Counted from the first letter of the stretch, positions 1 through 6,961 are shown. The stretch: DNA of 7,076 bases from Azonexaceae bacterium (GCA_009469685.1 SSTA01000219.1:1-7076); one strand, 5' to 3'. The notes: generated by a model from the letters alone, not told the origin. Translations and numbers: made by a program.

Positions 1-16
1 GGCCCGGGTTTTTTTA
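1..16 (+). terminator. Possible 3' arm and T-tract of an upstream terminator (cut by window edge)
   Basis: The window opens with GGCCCGGG followed directly by seven T's. This is what the right arm and U-tract of a Rho-independent terminator look like, and it would end a gene lying to the left. The left arm is outside the window, so the hairpin cannot be confirmed. If correct, glyQ starts a new transcription unit. Confidence 0.4.
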
Positions 17-40
17 TGCCTGCGCGGATGCCGGCTTTTC

Positions 41-70
41 GGGAAAGCAAGTAAAATTCAAGGCTTTCCC
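41..70 (+). repeat. Inverted repeat in the glyQ leader
   Basis: GGGAAAGC (41-48) and GCTTTCCC (63-70) are perfect 8-bp inverted copies separated by 14 nt. The left arm overlaps a second, smaller inverted repeat, GCTTT (34-38) with AAAGC (44-48), so the two stems cannot form together. The repeat brackets the candidate -10 box. It could be an operator, a leader structure or chance; no T-tract follows it, so it is not a standard terminator. Confidence 0.4.
52..57 (+). promoter_or_regulatory. Candidate -10 box for the glyQ operon
   Basis: TAAAAT matches the sigma-70 -10 consensus at 5 of 6 positions and lies 33 nt upstream of the glyQ ATG. It is in a locally AT-richer stretch after the possible upstream terminator. 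No good -35 box sits 16-18 nt upstream (TGCCGG or similar), so this is a weak call resting on the -10 and on the need for an operon promoter here. Confidence 0.3.
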
Positions 71-89
71 AATTTCAATCAGCACTGCG

Positions 90-1064
<975 letters not shown>

Positions 1065-1065
1065 C

Positions 1066-3174
1066 ATGACCGCCAAGAATCTCCTCGTCGAACTATTCGT
1101 TGAAGAACTGCCGCCCAAGGCCCTGAAGAAGCTGGGCGAATCGTTCGCCCAGGCCCTTGCCCAGTCGCTCAAGAACCAAGGGCTGGCCTCGGCCGAGGCT
1201 GCCGTGGTCGCCTATGCTTCCCCGCGCCGCTTGGCGGCCCGCGTGGCGGGGGTCGTCGCCTCCGCTGCCGATAAGTCGGTGGTGCAGAAGCTGATGCCGG
1301 TTGCCGTCGGGCTCGACGCCGGCGGCAACCCCACGCCTGCGCTCCTGAAGAAACTTTCGGCCTTGGGGGCAGATGCTTCCGTGGTGCCCCGGCTGCGGCG
1401 TGAGGTGGATGGGAAGGGCGAGGTGCTGTTCTACGACAGCCTGGCCAAGGGCGTGACCCTGGCGGAGGGCCTGCAGAAGGCGATCGAGACCGCCGTGGCC
1501 GCTCTGCCCATCCCCAAGGTGATGAGTTATCAGTTGCGAGATGGCTGGAGCAGCGTTCAATTCGTTCGCCCTGCCCACCGTCTGGTGGCCCTGTACGGCA
1601 GCGACGTCGTGCCAGTTTCGGTCCTGGGCCTGGAATCTGGCCGCACGACGCAAGGCCACCGCTTCGAGGCAGGCGTCGAACCGGTGGTGATCGCCGACGC
1701 TGACAGCTACGCCGAGACCCTCAAGCGCGACGGTGCCGTCACCGCGAGTTTCGCCGAGCGCAGGGCCGAGATTGCACGGCAATTGACCGCGGCCGCGCAA
1801 CAGGCCGGCGGCATGCCTATCGAGGACGAGGCCCTGCTGGACGAAGTCACCGCCTTGGTCGAGCGGCCCAATGTGCTCATCGGCCAGTTCGAGGAGGCGT
1901 TCCTCGCCGTTCCCCAGGAGTGCCTGATTCTCACCATGAAGGCGAACCAGAAGTATTTTCCCCTTCTGGACGGCAGCGGAAAACTGACCAACAAATTCCT
2001 GGTGGTGAGCAACATCAGCCCCAGCGACCCCAGCGCCGTCATCGGCGGCAATGAGCGGGTCGTGCGTCCGCGGCTGGCCGACGCCAAATTCTTCTTCGAC
2101 CAGGATCGCAAGAAAACGCTGGAGTCCCGCGTTCTTGGACTCGCCAAGGTGGTGTATCACAACAAGCTGGGCACCCAGGGCGAACGGGTGCAGCGGGTGT
2201 GCGCCATTGCCAAGGCCATTGGAGAGGCCTTGGGCGGCGAAACGCTGGCGCTTCAAGCCGATCAGGCTGCGCTGCTGGCGAAGGCCGACCTGCTGACCGA
2301 CATGGTGGGCGAATTCCCCGAACTGCAGGGCATCATGGGGCGCTACTATGCCCTGCACGATGGGTTGGCCCCGGAGATCGCCGATGCCATCGAGGACCAC
2401 TACAAGCCCCGCTTCGCCGGCGACAGTCTGCCGCGGAGCAAGGTGGGTACCGTCGTCGCCCTGGCAGACAAGCTGGAAACTCTGGTTGGCATGTTCGGCA
2501 TTGGTCAGATCCCGACCGGCGATAAGGACCCCTTCGCGTTGCGCCGGCACGCCCTGGGCGTCATCCGCATGCTGAGCGAGGGCGATCTCGATTTGCCGCT
2601 GGAACGGCTTCTTGCTACCGCGACGGCACCGTTCGCAAGGGTCGAAGGGTTCAAAGCCAACGATGCCGCGCTTGCCGATTTCATCTTCGAACGCCTTGCC
2701 GGCAACCTGCGCGACCAGGGTTACACCCCCCAGGAGGTGGACGCGGTGGTCTCCCAGCGGCCCCAGCGCCTGGGCGATATCCCCAAGCGTCTCGCCGCAG
2801 TCCGCGCCTTCGCGGCCCTACCGGAAGCTGCCGCCCTCGCAGCGGCCAACAAGCGGGTCGGCAATATCCTGAAGAAGGCGGAACAGGCGGTCGCCGCCCG
2901 GGTCGATGCCAGCCTGCTCAAGGAGGGGGCCGAAATCGCTCTCAACGCTGCCTTGGCCGATGTCGCGCCCCGGGCCGACGCGGCCTTCGCGCAGGGTGAC
3001 TATTCGGCTTCCCTGCAATCCCTGGCGGCGCTCAAGGGGCCGGTGGACACCTTCTTCAACGACGTCATGGTCAACGCCGACGACCCGGCGCTGAAGGCCA
3101 ACCGCCTGGGGCTGCTCGCCTCCCTGCACGGCGCCATGAATCGGGTGGCGGACCTGTCGAAGCTGTCCTCCTGA
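1066..3174 (+). CDS. glyS: Glycyl-tRNA synthetase beta subunit
   Basis: This is the beta subunit that partners GlyQ; it carries the tRNA-recognition parts of the enzyme, including the C-terminal anticodon-binding region. The product is 702 aa, close to the E. coli length of about 690. Visible family signatures are an N-terminal LLVELFVEELPPKALKKL, KANQKYFPLLD (292-302), an HD-like region with DMVGEFPELQGIMGRYYA (starting at 412), and the strongly conserved DKLETLVGMFGIGQIPTGDK (from 468) followed by DPFALRR. The last 150 or so residues fit the DALR-type anticodon-binding domain. The reading frame is open further upstream to 886, but ATG 1066 matches the family N-terminus and sits one base after the glyQ stop (TGA-C-ATG), which indicates translational coupling. 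No frameshift or missing block is seen. Confidence 0.98.
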   Translation: MTAKNLLVELFVEELPPKALKKLGESFAQALAQSLKNQGLASAEAAVVAYASPRRLAARVAGVVASAADKSVVQKLMPVAVGLDAGGNPTPALLKKLSALGADASVVPRLRREVDGKGEVLFYDSLAKGVTLAEGLQKAIETAVAALPIPKVMSYQLRDGWSSVQFVRPAHRLVALYGSDVVPVSVLGLESGRTTQGHRFEAGVEPVVIADADSYAETLKRDGAVTASFAERRAEIARQLTAAAQQAGGMPIEDEALLDEVTALVERPNVLIGQFEEAFLAVPQECLILTMKANQKYFPLLDGSGKLTNKFLVVSNISPSDPSAVIGGNERVVRPRLADAKFFFDQDRKKTLESRVLGLAKVVYHNKLGTQGERVQRVCAIAKAIGEALGGETLALQADQAALLAKADLLTDMVGEFPELQGIMGRYYALHDGLAPEIADAIEDHYKPRFAGDSLPRSKVGTVVALADKLETLVGMFGIGQIPTGDKDPFALRRHALGVIRMLSEGDLDLPLERLLATATAPFARVEGFKANDAALADFIFERLAGNLRDQGYTPQEVDAVVSQRPQRLGDIPKRLAAVRAFAALPEAAALAAANKRVGNILKKAEQAVAARVDASLLKEGAEIALNAALADVAPRADAAFAQGDYSASLQSLAALKGPVDTFFNDVMVNADDPALKANRLGLLASLHGAMNRVADLSKLSS

Positions 3175-3177
3175 ACC

Positions 3178-3729
3178 ATGAACAGTAAACTCATCATTCT
3201 CGACCGCGACGGGGTCATCAATTTCGATTCGGCCAATTACATCAAGAGCCCGGCGGAGTGGAAACCGATTCCCGGCAGCCTGGAAGCCATCGCCCGGCTC
3301 AATCAGGCGGGATACCGGGTGGTGGTGGCGACCAACCAGTCTGGGGTCGGCCGGGGTCTGTTCGACATGGATACTCTTAACGCCATCCACGAGAAGATGC
3401 ACAAGGCCCTGCGCGCGCTCGGCGGGCGCATCGACGCCATCTATTACTGCCCCCATCCTGCGGATTCTTCCTGCGACTGCCGCAAACCCAAGCCCGGCAT
3501 GTTCCGCCGCATTTCGGAGACCCTCAACGTCAATCTCAAGGGGGTTCCGGCAGTCGGCGATTCCCAACGCGATCTGCAGGCCTGCGTGATCCTGGGCTGC
3601 CAGCCCATCCTGGTGTTGACCGGCAAGGGCGAGAAAACCCGGGCCGAGGCTCAGCTTCCCGAGGGTACGCTGGAATTTGCCGATCTCGCCGCCGTGGTCG
3701 ACTGGCTGCTCAAGGGGCGTCCCCTGTGA
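3178..3729 (+). CDS. gmhB: D-glycero-D-manno-heptose 1,7-bisphosphate 7-phosphatase
   Basis: This is a cytoplasmic HAD-superfamily phosphatase that removes the 7-phosphate from heptose 1,7-bisphosphate on the way to ADP-heptose, the LPS inner-core precursor. All expected residues are visible in the 183-aa product. The HAD motif I is DRDGVIN with nucleophile D9 and acid/base D11. Motif II is TNQSG at 52-56. The family zinc site is C91, H93, C99 and C101 (CPHPADSSCDC), followed by RKPKPG with K103. Motif IV is GDSQRD with D128 and D132. The zinc loop and the length separate it from histidinol phosphatases that share the fold. ATG 3178 lies three bases after the glyS stop with no clear Shine-Dalgarno sequence, so coupling to glyS is likely. 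The stop overlaps the plsC start. Confidence 0.95.
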   Translation: MNSKLIILDRDGVINFDSANYIKSPAEWKPIPGSLEAIARLNQAGYRVVVATNQSGVGRGLFDMDTLNAIHEKMHKALRALGGRIDAIYYCPHPADSSCDCRKPKPGMFRRISETLNVNLKGVPAVGDSQRDLQACVILGCQPILVLTGKGEKTRAEAQLPEGTLEFADLAAVVDWLLKGRPL

Positions 3730-4475
3730 TCGTCTTCCGTTCGGCCTTGTTCATGGCTTGGGTTCTGGTGCTGACCATCGTGATGGCTCCCTTGATCATC
3801 GGCACGGCCTTGCTGGGTTGTCGGGGAATCGCGCATCGCTTGGTCGTGCTGTGGCGCCGCGGATTTATGGGGGCCGTGTCGCTGATTCTCGGCATCGGCT
3901 GTCGGGTGCTCGGCCGCGAAAACATGCCAAAGGAACCCTGCGTCATCCTCGCCAAGCACCAATCGGCCTGGGAGACGGTGGCGCTGCAGGACATGGTTCC
4001 CGTTGGTTCGCACTGCGTGTTCGTGCTCAAGAAGGAACTGTTGAAACTGCCTTTCTTCGGTTGGGCTCTGGCGGCCATGCGCCACATTTCCATCGACCGG
4101 ACCGCCGGACGGCAAGCCCTCGATCAGGTTGTCGACCAAGGGCGCGACCGTTTGGCAATGGGTTACTACGTCATCGTCTTCCCCGAGGGCACCCGGGTCG
4201 CTCCCGGCCAGAAGCGACGTTACAAGGTCGGTGGCGCGTACCTCGCCAGCCATGTCGGCTGCAAGGTGGTGCCCATCGCCCACGACGCCGGTGAGCTTTG
4301 GCCGCGCCAGGCTTTTCTCAAGAAATCCGGTACGGTGACCGTAAGCATCGGTCCCGCCTTCGACGCCACCGGACTCAGCGAGCAGGCCATCAACGACCGG
4401 GCGGAAGCCTGGATCGAGGAAGAAATGCGCCGCCTGTCGCCTCATCGTTATCCCGAAACCGGTGGCGCACCCTGA
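3726..4475 (+). CDS. plsC: 1-acyl-sn-glycerol-3-phosphate acyltransferase (PlsC family)
   Basis: This is a membrane-associated lysophosphatidic acid acyltransferase of the LPLAT family, which adds the second acyl chain to make phosphatidic acid. The 249-aa product has a hydrophobic N-terminus (about residues 7-31) that should act as a membrane anchor. The four acyltransferase blocks appear in order: block I KHQSAWE (77-83), which is an HX4E rather than the textbook HX4D; block II ISIDR (121-125); block III VFPEGTR (151-157); block IV VVPIAHDAG (181-189). The start is GTG, overlapping the gmhB stop by 4 nt (GTGA), with AAGGGG at 3712-3717 as a likely ribosome binding site 8 nt upstream. The substrate is inferred from the family; another lyso-lipid acceptor cannot be excluded. 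Confidence 0.92.
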   Translation: MIVFRSALFMAWVLVLTIVMAPLIIGTALLGCRGIAHRLVVLWRRGFMGAVSLILGIGCRVLGRENMPKEPCVILAKHQSAWETVALQDMVPVGSHCVFVLKKELLKLPFFGWALAAMRHISIDRTAGRQALDQVVDQGRDRLAMGYYVIVFPEGTRVAPGQKRRYKVGGAYLASHVGCKVVPIAHDAGELWPRQAFLKKSGTVTVSIGPAFDATGLSEQAINDRAEAWIEEEMRRLSPHRYPETGGAP

Positions 4476-5166
4476 GGCCCTGCCTCACACCCTGCGACTC
4501 GGGGATAGGCAGATCGATTTTCTACTGCGCCGCAGCCGGCGGCGTACCATCGGTCTCACGGTCGATCATCGCGGGTTGGTCGTCGGCGTACCCCAGGGGG
4601 CTTCGCTCGGGGACATCGAACGCATCCTTGTTCGACACCGGGAATGGATCTTAAAGCGGCTGGAGCGCCGCTCCGCGGCGTCGCGTCCGATCGCCGTATT
4701 TGATGGCATGCGGCTCCCCTGGCTGGGCGGAGAACTCGTTATTCGTCTTGCCGTATCCGGGCGAACCCGTTGGGCCGACGACAGTACCGAACTCACGCTC
4801 GCCACCTCTCCGGAGAAAGCTCAAGCCGTCCTGGAAAAGGCCCTCCGGACGAGGATTCGCCAGTATTTTTCGGAGCGGGCCGCGGACTTGTCACCGCGTC
4901 TGGGCGTGACCCCCAGGGAAATCGCCATGTCGTCGGCGCGCCGGCGATGGGGAAGCTGCAGCAGCCAGGGCGTCGTCCGCCTCAACTGGCGCCTCGGGTT
5001 CCTGGCGCCGCCCCTGATCGACTACGTCATCGTTCATGAGCTTGCGCACTTGCGCGAAATGAACCACGGTTCTTCCTTCTGGTCACTCGTGGAGCGCCTG
5101 TGTCCAGACTGGCGGGAATATCGTCGGTCGCTCCGGCTGCAAGCGCCGATCTTGTCAACTTTCTGA
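4462..5166 (+). CDS. YgjP-like (DUF45) zinc metallohydrolase, M48/SprT-type motif
   Basis: The 234-aa product belongs to the YgjP/DUF45 family. Its signature is RRWGSC (161-166) followed by the zinc site HELAHLREMNHGSSFW (192-207), where H192, E193 and H196 form an HEXXH motif and H202 is the likely third ligand. The N-terminal half (LLRRSRRRTIGLTVDHRG, and VPQGAS with an EWILKRL helix) is also typical of the family. The fold is metallopeptidase-like, but the E. coli homologue YgjP has been described as a UTP pyrophosphatase, so peptidase activity should not be assumed. No signal peptide is seen, so it is probably cytoplasmic. The start is GTG 4462, which overlaps plsC by 14 nt in another frame and has no strong Shine-Dalgarno sequence; no better in-frame start was found. 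Confidence 0.9.
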   Translation: MAHPEALPHTLRLGDRQIDFLLRRSRRRTIGLTVDHRGLVVGVPQGASLGDIERILVRHREWILKRLERRSAASRPIAVFDGMRLPWLGGELVIRLAVSGRTRWADDSTELTLATSPEKAQAVLEKALRTRIRQYFSERAADLSPRLGVTPREIAMSSARRRWGSCSSQGVVRLNWRLGFLAPPLIDYVIVHELAHLREMNHGSSFWSLVERLCPDWREYRRSLRLQAPILSTF

Positions 5167-5169
5167 GGA
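5165..5169 (+). promoter_or_regulatory. Shine-Dalgarno site for gloA
   Basis: GAGGA overlaps the stop codon of the preceding gene and sits 6 nt before ATG 5176. It fixes the gloA start and is the clearest ribosome binding site in the + strand operon. Confidence 0.75.
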
Positions 5170-5175
5170 ATTCGT

Positions 5176-5559
5176 ATGCGCATACTGCACACCATGCTCC
5201 GGGTCGGCGACCTGGAGCGATCCCTGGCCTTCTATACCGAGATTCTCGGCATGCGATTGCTTCGCCGCCAGGATTATCCGGATGGGCGTTTCACCCTTGC
5301 CTTCGTCGGGTATGGTCCGGAAAGCGAGGAGGCGGTCCTTGAACTGACCCACAATTGGGATACGGCGGCCTACGACTTGGGGAACGCCTACGGCCACATC
5401 GCTCTCGCGGTTCCCGATGCCGCGGCGGCTTGCGATGAGATTCGCCAGCGGGGGGGCAAGGTGGTGCGCGAAGCGGGACCCATGAAGCACGGGACTACGG
5501 TGATTGCCTTCGTTGAGGATCCGGATGGTTACCGGATCGAGCTCATCCAACGCGACTGA
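5176..5559 (+). CDS. gloA: Lactoylglutathione lyase (glyoxalase I)
   Basis: This cytoplasmic enzyme converts the hemithioacetal of methylglyoxal and glutathione to S-lactoylglutathione, the first step of methylglyoxal detoxification. The 127-aa product has the usual single-domain bacterial length and two beta-alpha-beta-beta-beta modules. All four metal ligands are at the positions known from E. coli GlxI: H5 (in ILHTMLRV), E56 (in VLELTHNW), H74 (in AYGHIAL) and E122 (in [10 protein letters not shown]). The short loop pattern resembles the nickel/cobalt-activated class rather than the longer zinc class. It follows the YgjP-like gene by 9 nt and is probably the last gene of the operon. Confidence 0.97.
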   Translation: MRILHTMLRVGDLERSLAFYTEILGMRLLRRQDYPDGRFTLAFVGYGPESEEAVLELTHNWDTAAYDLGNAYGHIALAVPDAAAACDEIRQRGGKVVREAGPMKHGTTVIAFVEDPDGYRIELIQRD

Positions 5560-5583
5560 CCCGGATCAAGGCACAAGCGCCGT

Positions 5584-5613
5584 CAGGGCGTGATACTGAA
5601 GGTTTAAGCCCTG
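5584..5613 (+). repeat. Inverted repeat just before the FmdE-like gene
   Basis: CAGGGC (5584-5589) and GCCCTG (5608-5613) are perfect inverted copies with an 18-nt loop, ending 4 nt before ATG 5618. No Shine-Dalgarno sequence is visible for this gene, so a stem here might affect translation. There is no T-tract, so it is not a terminator for gloA. A 6-bp match in GC-rich DNA may be chance. Confidence 0.25.
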
Positions 5614-5617
5614 CCTC

Positions 5618-6253
5618 ATGTCCTTTCCAGAATTCTTCTCGCGGGTTCCTACAGTCCTTCTTCGCGACCCCCTCGCAGAAGCGCTCGGCGCCGCCGACGA
5701 TGGCCTGATCACTTATCGCTACGAGGATGCAGTCCGCCTCGCCGGCCACTCCTGCCCCACGGTTGCGGGGGCCTATCTTCTCGCCTCCCGCATGTTGGCG
5801 CGCCTCTATCCGGGCGAACTGCCCCAGAGAGGGGGGATGCGCGTCGAGTTTCGCGGGGGAGAAGGCGATGGGACGATCGGCGTCTTCGCAGCAGTCTTCG
5901 GGTTGCTGACCGGGGCCGCCGGTGCGGGAGGGTTCAAGGGACTGGGAGGACGTTTCGGACGTCGCGGTCGCCTGGAATTCGGCGTTTCCGCCCTGCAGGG
6001 CGACGTGCGACTCTCCCGCGATGATACTGGGGCTGCCTGTACAGCCAGCCTCGATCTTTCAGACCTTCCGGGAGATCCTGCACTGGCCGGCCTATTGGGC
6101 GATATCCTGGGGGGCGATGCGGACCAGGCTATGCGCGCCGAATTTTCACGCCGTTGGCAGGCCAGGGTCGAACAACTCTTGATTGCCCGCTTCGATCACC
6201 CGGGCTGGGTCAGGTTTTCCGAGGAGACTATCAGGAAGCCCGACGGCGGGTAA
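5618..6253 (+). CDS. FmdE-like conserved protein with GHSCP motif, function unknown
   Basis: The 211-aa product carries RLAGHSCPTVAGAYLLA (40-56), which resembles the conserved GHxCP segment near the N-terminus of FmdE-family proteins (PF02663), named for an operon of formylmethanofuran dehydrogenase. H44 and C46 are the candidate metal or active-site residues; the only other cysteine is C141. A Gly/Ala-rich stretch (98-115) and FGRRGRLEFGVSAL follow, then an acidic, helical C-terminal third. There is no signal peptide and no membrane segment strong enough to call. No methanofuran, molybdopterin or formate genes are nearby, so the family name says little about its job. The gene begins 58 nt after gloA without a recognisable ribosome binding site and may be the operon's last cistron or independently transcribed. 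Its 3' end overlaps the convergent 61-aa ORF by 23 bp. The family assignment comes from motif recognition only. Confidence 0.8.
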   Translation: MSFPEFFSRVPTVLLRDPLAEALGAADDGLITYRYEDAVRLAGHSCPTVAGAYLLASRMLARLYPGELPQRGGMRVEFRGGEGDGTIGVFAAVFGLLTGAAGAGGFKGLGGRFGRRGRLEFGVSALQGDVRLSRDDTGAACTASLDLSDLPGDPALAGLLGDILGGDADQAMRAEFSRRWQARVEQLLIARFDHPGWVRFSEETIRKPDGG

Positions 6254-6416
6254 GGTCGTTCAGGACCCGCAGGAATTCGTCGAAGGTGAGCTCGCTCACC
6301 GTGGTATGCGCCAGAGCGTCCCGCAGGTCCACATCGAAATTCTCTACGGCCTTCAGCGCGGAGCCATTGGGTGGCGGCGCTATCGGTCGTGGAAGATCTT
6401 TCTTGAGGGCCAGCAT
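6231..6416 (-). CDS. Small hypothetical protein (61 aa)
   Basis: I do not recognise this protein. It has a short basic start, a proline-rich segment PRPIAPPPNGS (9-19), and then an amphipathic, charged, probably helical region (about 28-58, VDLRDALAHTTVSELTFDEF then LRVLNDL) ending in RRRAS. It has no cysteine and no membrane segment. Support for its being real: the start at 6416 is preceded on the minus strand by AGAGGTG with 4 nt spacing, and the codons, especially after codon 20, mostly end in G or C like the neighbouring genes. The final 23 bp overlap the 3' end of the convergent FmdE-like gene. It follows the 88-aa membrane protein gene by 141 nt on the same strand. A competing minus-strand frame over 6196-6447 lacks these supports. 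Confidence 0.65.
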   Translation of the reverse strand: MLALKKDLPRPIAPPPNGSALKAVENFDVDLRDALAHTTVSELTFDEFLRVLNDLTRRRAS

Positions 6417-6418
6417 GA

Positions 6419-6425
6419 TTCACCT
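6419..6425 (-). promoter_or_regulatory. Ribosome binding site for the 61-aa ORF
   Basis: Read on the minus strand, AGAGGTG lies about 4 nt before the start codon at 6416. It is a good partial match to the Shine-Dalgarno consensus and is the main reason to accept this small ORF. Confidence 0.6.
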
Positions 6426-6472
6426 CTGGAAGCTTGCTTGGTGCCATCTTCCCAGAAACCCGCTGCGCTTTC

Positions 6473-6488
6473 CGTGAAGCAATTCACG
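6473..6488. repeat. Perfect hairpin/palindrome with GCAA loop in the intergenic gap
   Basis: CGTGAA (6473-6478), loop GCAA, TTCACG (6483-6488) is a perfect 6-bp inverted repeat. As + strand RNA the loop would be a GNRA-type tetraloop; as minus-strand RNA it lies in the leader of the 61-aa ORF, about 60 nt before its start. No T-tract follows on either side, so it is not an ordinary terminator. It may be an operator half-site pair, an RNA structure or chance. The rest of the 6417-6557 gap shows nothing else I can support. Confidence 0.4.
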
Positions 6489-6557
6489 AGCGTCTTTCGA
6501 AGCCGTAAAACAAGGCCAGATCAGGGTTTTGGCGCCCCGACCCGGCCGGCCGTGCGC

Positions 6558-6824
6558 TCAGTGCGGCCGCGCGGCGCCTGGCCTGGATTCGATCGGACGG
6601 TTGATTTCGTCAGCCGGTTTAAGGAAGAAAAGCATGGCCCAGGCGGTGAGGGCGGTCAGACCCCAGAACATGAGGAATCCGACCGAATAGATGGCGAGCG
6701 GGCTCCAGTAGACGGGTTTTCCCATCAAATAGAGCTCTTGCGGATTGATAAAGGCGAAGAAGACCGCTTCGCCCACGATTGCCGTGGCAAAAGACGGCCA
6801 GAAAATGTAAACCCACTTCAGCAT
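6558..6824 (-). CDS. Small conserved membrane protein with two predicted transmembrane segments (88 aa)
   Basis: The product looks like a small inner-membrane protein. It has a hydrophobic segment at about residues 5-26 (after MLKW, through FWPSFATAIVGEAVFFAF), a short loop with NPQELYLMGKPVYW, a second hydrophobic segment at about 44-68 (AIYSVGFLMFWGLTALTAWA and on), and a polar tail of about 20 residues ending ESRPGAARPH. The pattern of two aromatic-rich helices with a conserved-looking loop resembles short uncharacterised membrane proteins I know from beta- and gammaproteobacteria, but I cannot give a family name or function. The ATG at 6824 has AGGAG upstream on the minus strand with good spacing, which fixes the start. 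Positive residues K3, K36 and K69 do not settle the topology. A long + strand frame runs across it but lacks such support. Confidence 0.85.
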   Translation of the reverse strand: MLKWVYIFWPSFATAIVGEAVFFAFINPQELYLMGKPVYWSPLAIYSVGFLMFWGLTALTAWAMLFFLKPADEINRPIESRPGAARPH

Positions 6825-6830
6825 TGCTAC

Positions 6831-6835
6831 TCCTG
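6831..6835 (-). promoter_or_regulatory. Shine-Dalgarno site for the 88-aa membrane protein gene
   Basis: AGGAG on the minus strand, about 6 nt before the ATG at 6824, is a near-consensus ribosome binding site and decides the start. Confidence 0.7.
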
Positions 6836-6874
6836 TCGGGAAGGTGGCCGGTGGCTGAATCGGCCAAAAGAACT

Positions 6875-6891
6875 AGGGCGGCGTAGGCCCT
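6875..6891 (-). terminator. Weak hairpin between the WXXGXW-repeat gene and the membrane protein gene
   Basis: On the minus strand AGGGC, a 7-nt loop CTACGCC, then GCCCT form a 5-bp GC-rich stem, followed by AGTTCTTTTGG. This could be a poor Rho-independent terminator for the upstream WXXGXW-repeat gene, or a leader hairpin of the 88-aa gene if the promoter candidate at 6908-6936 is used. The T-tract is broken and the stem short, so confidence is low. Confidence 0.25.
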
Positions 6892-6907
6892 CTGATACAG
6901 ACGGTCT

Positions 6908-6936
6908 ATTGTTGCGGGGAAATAGGACTATTGCAA
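6908..6936 (-). promoter_or_regulatory. Weak sigma-70-like promoter candidate for the 88-aa gene
   Basis: On the minus strand TTGCAA (6931-6936) and AACAAT (6908-6913) are separated by 17 nt. Each box matches the consensus at 4 of 6 positions. It lies in the most AT-rich part of the gap and points toward the 88-aa membrane protein gene. The sequence CTATTG also occurs twice exactly 22 bp apart here (6906 and 6928), about two helical turns, which could be a binding-site pair or chance. Confidence 0.3.
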
Positions 6937-6961
6937 GTCGCCAGCACCAACTGCCCGCGGC

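Noticed and set aside
1..89. T-box or other known riboswitch ahead of glyQ
   Set aside because: The leader is too short and has no T-box sequence or glycine riboswitch core; only simple inverted repeats are present.
1093..2550. 485-codon open frame on the minus strand across glyS
   Set aside because: It lies entirely antisense to the well-conserved glyS gene, has low-complexity His/Gln/Gly-rich translation and no family match; it is a shadow of GC-rich codon use.
2818..3567. 249-codon minus-strand frame across the glyS/gmhB junction
   Set aside because: Antisense to two conserved genes with all catalytic motifs intact; no plausible product.
5560..5617. Terminator after gloA
   Set aside because: Short GC matches such as CGCC/GGCG near 5580 exist, but no T-tract follows, so I cannot support a Rho-independent terminator.
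6196..6447. 83-codon minus-strand frame overlapping the 61-aa ORF
   Set aside because: Same strand but different frame; it lacks a good ribosome binding site and the codon pattern favours the 61-aa frame.
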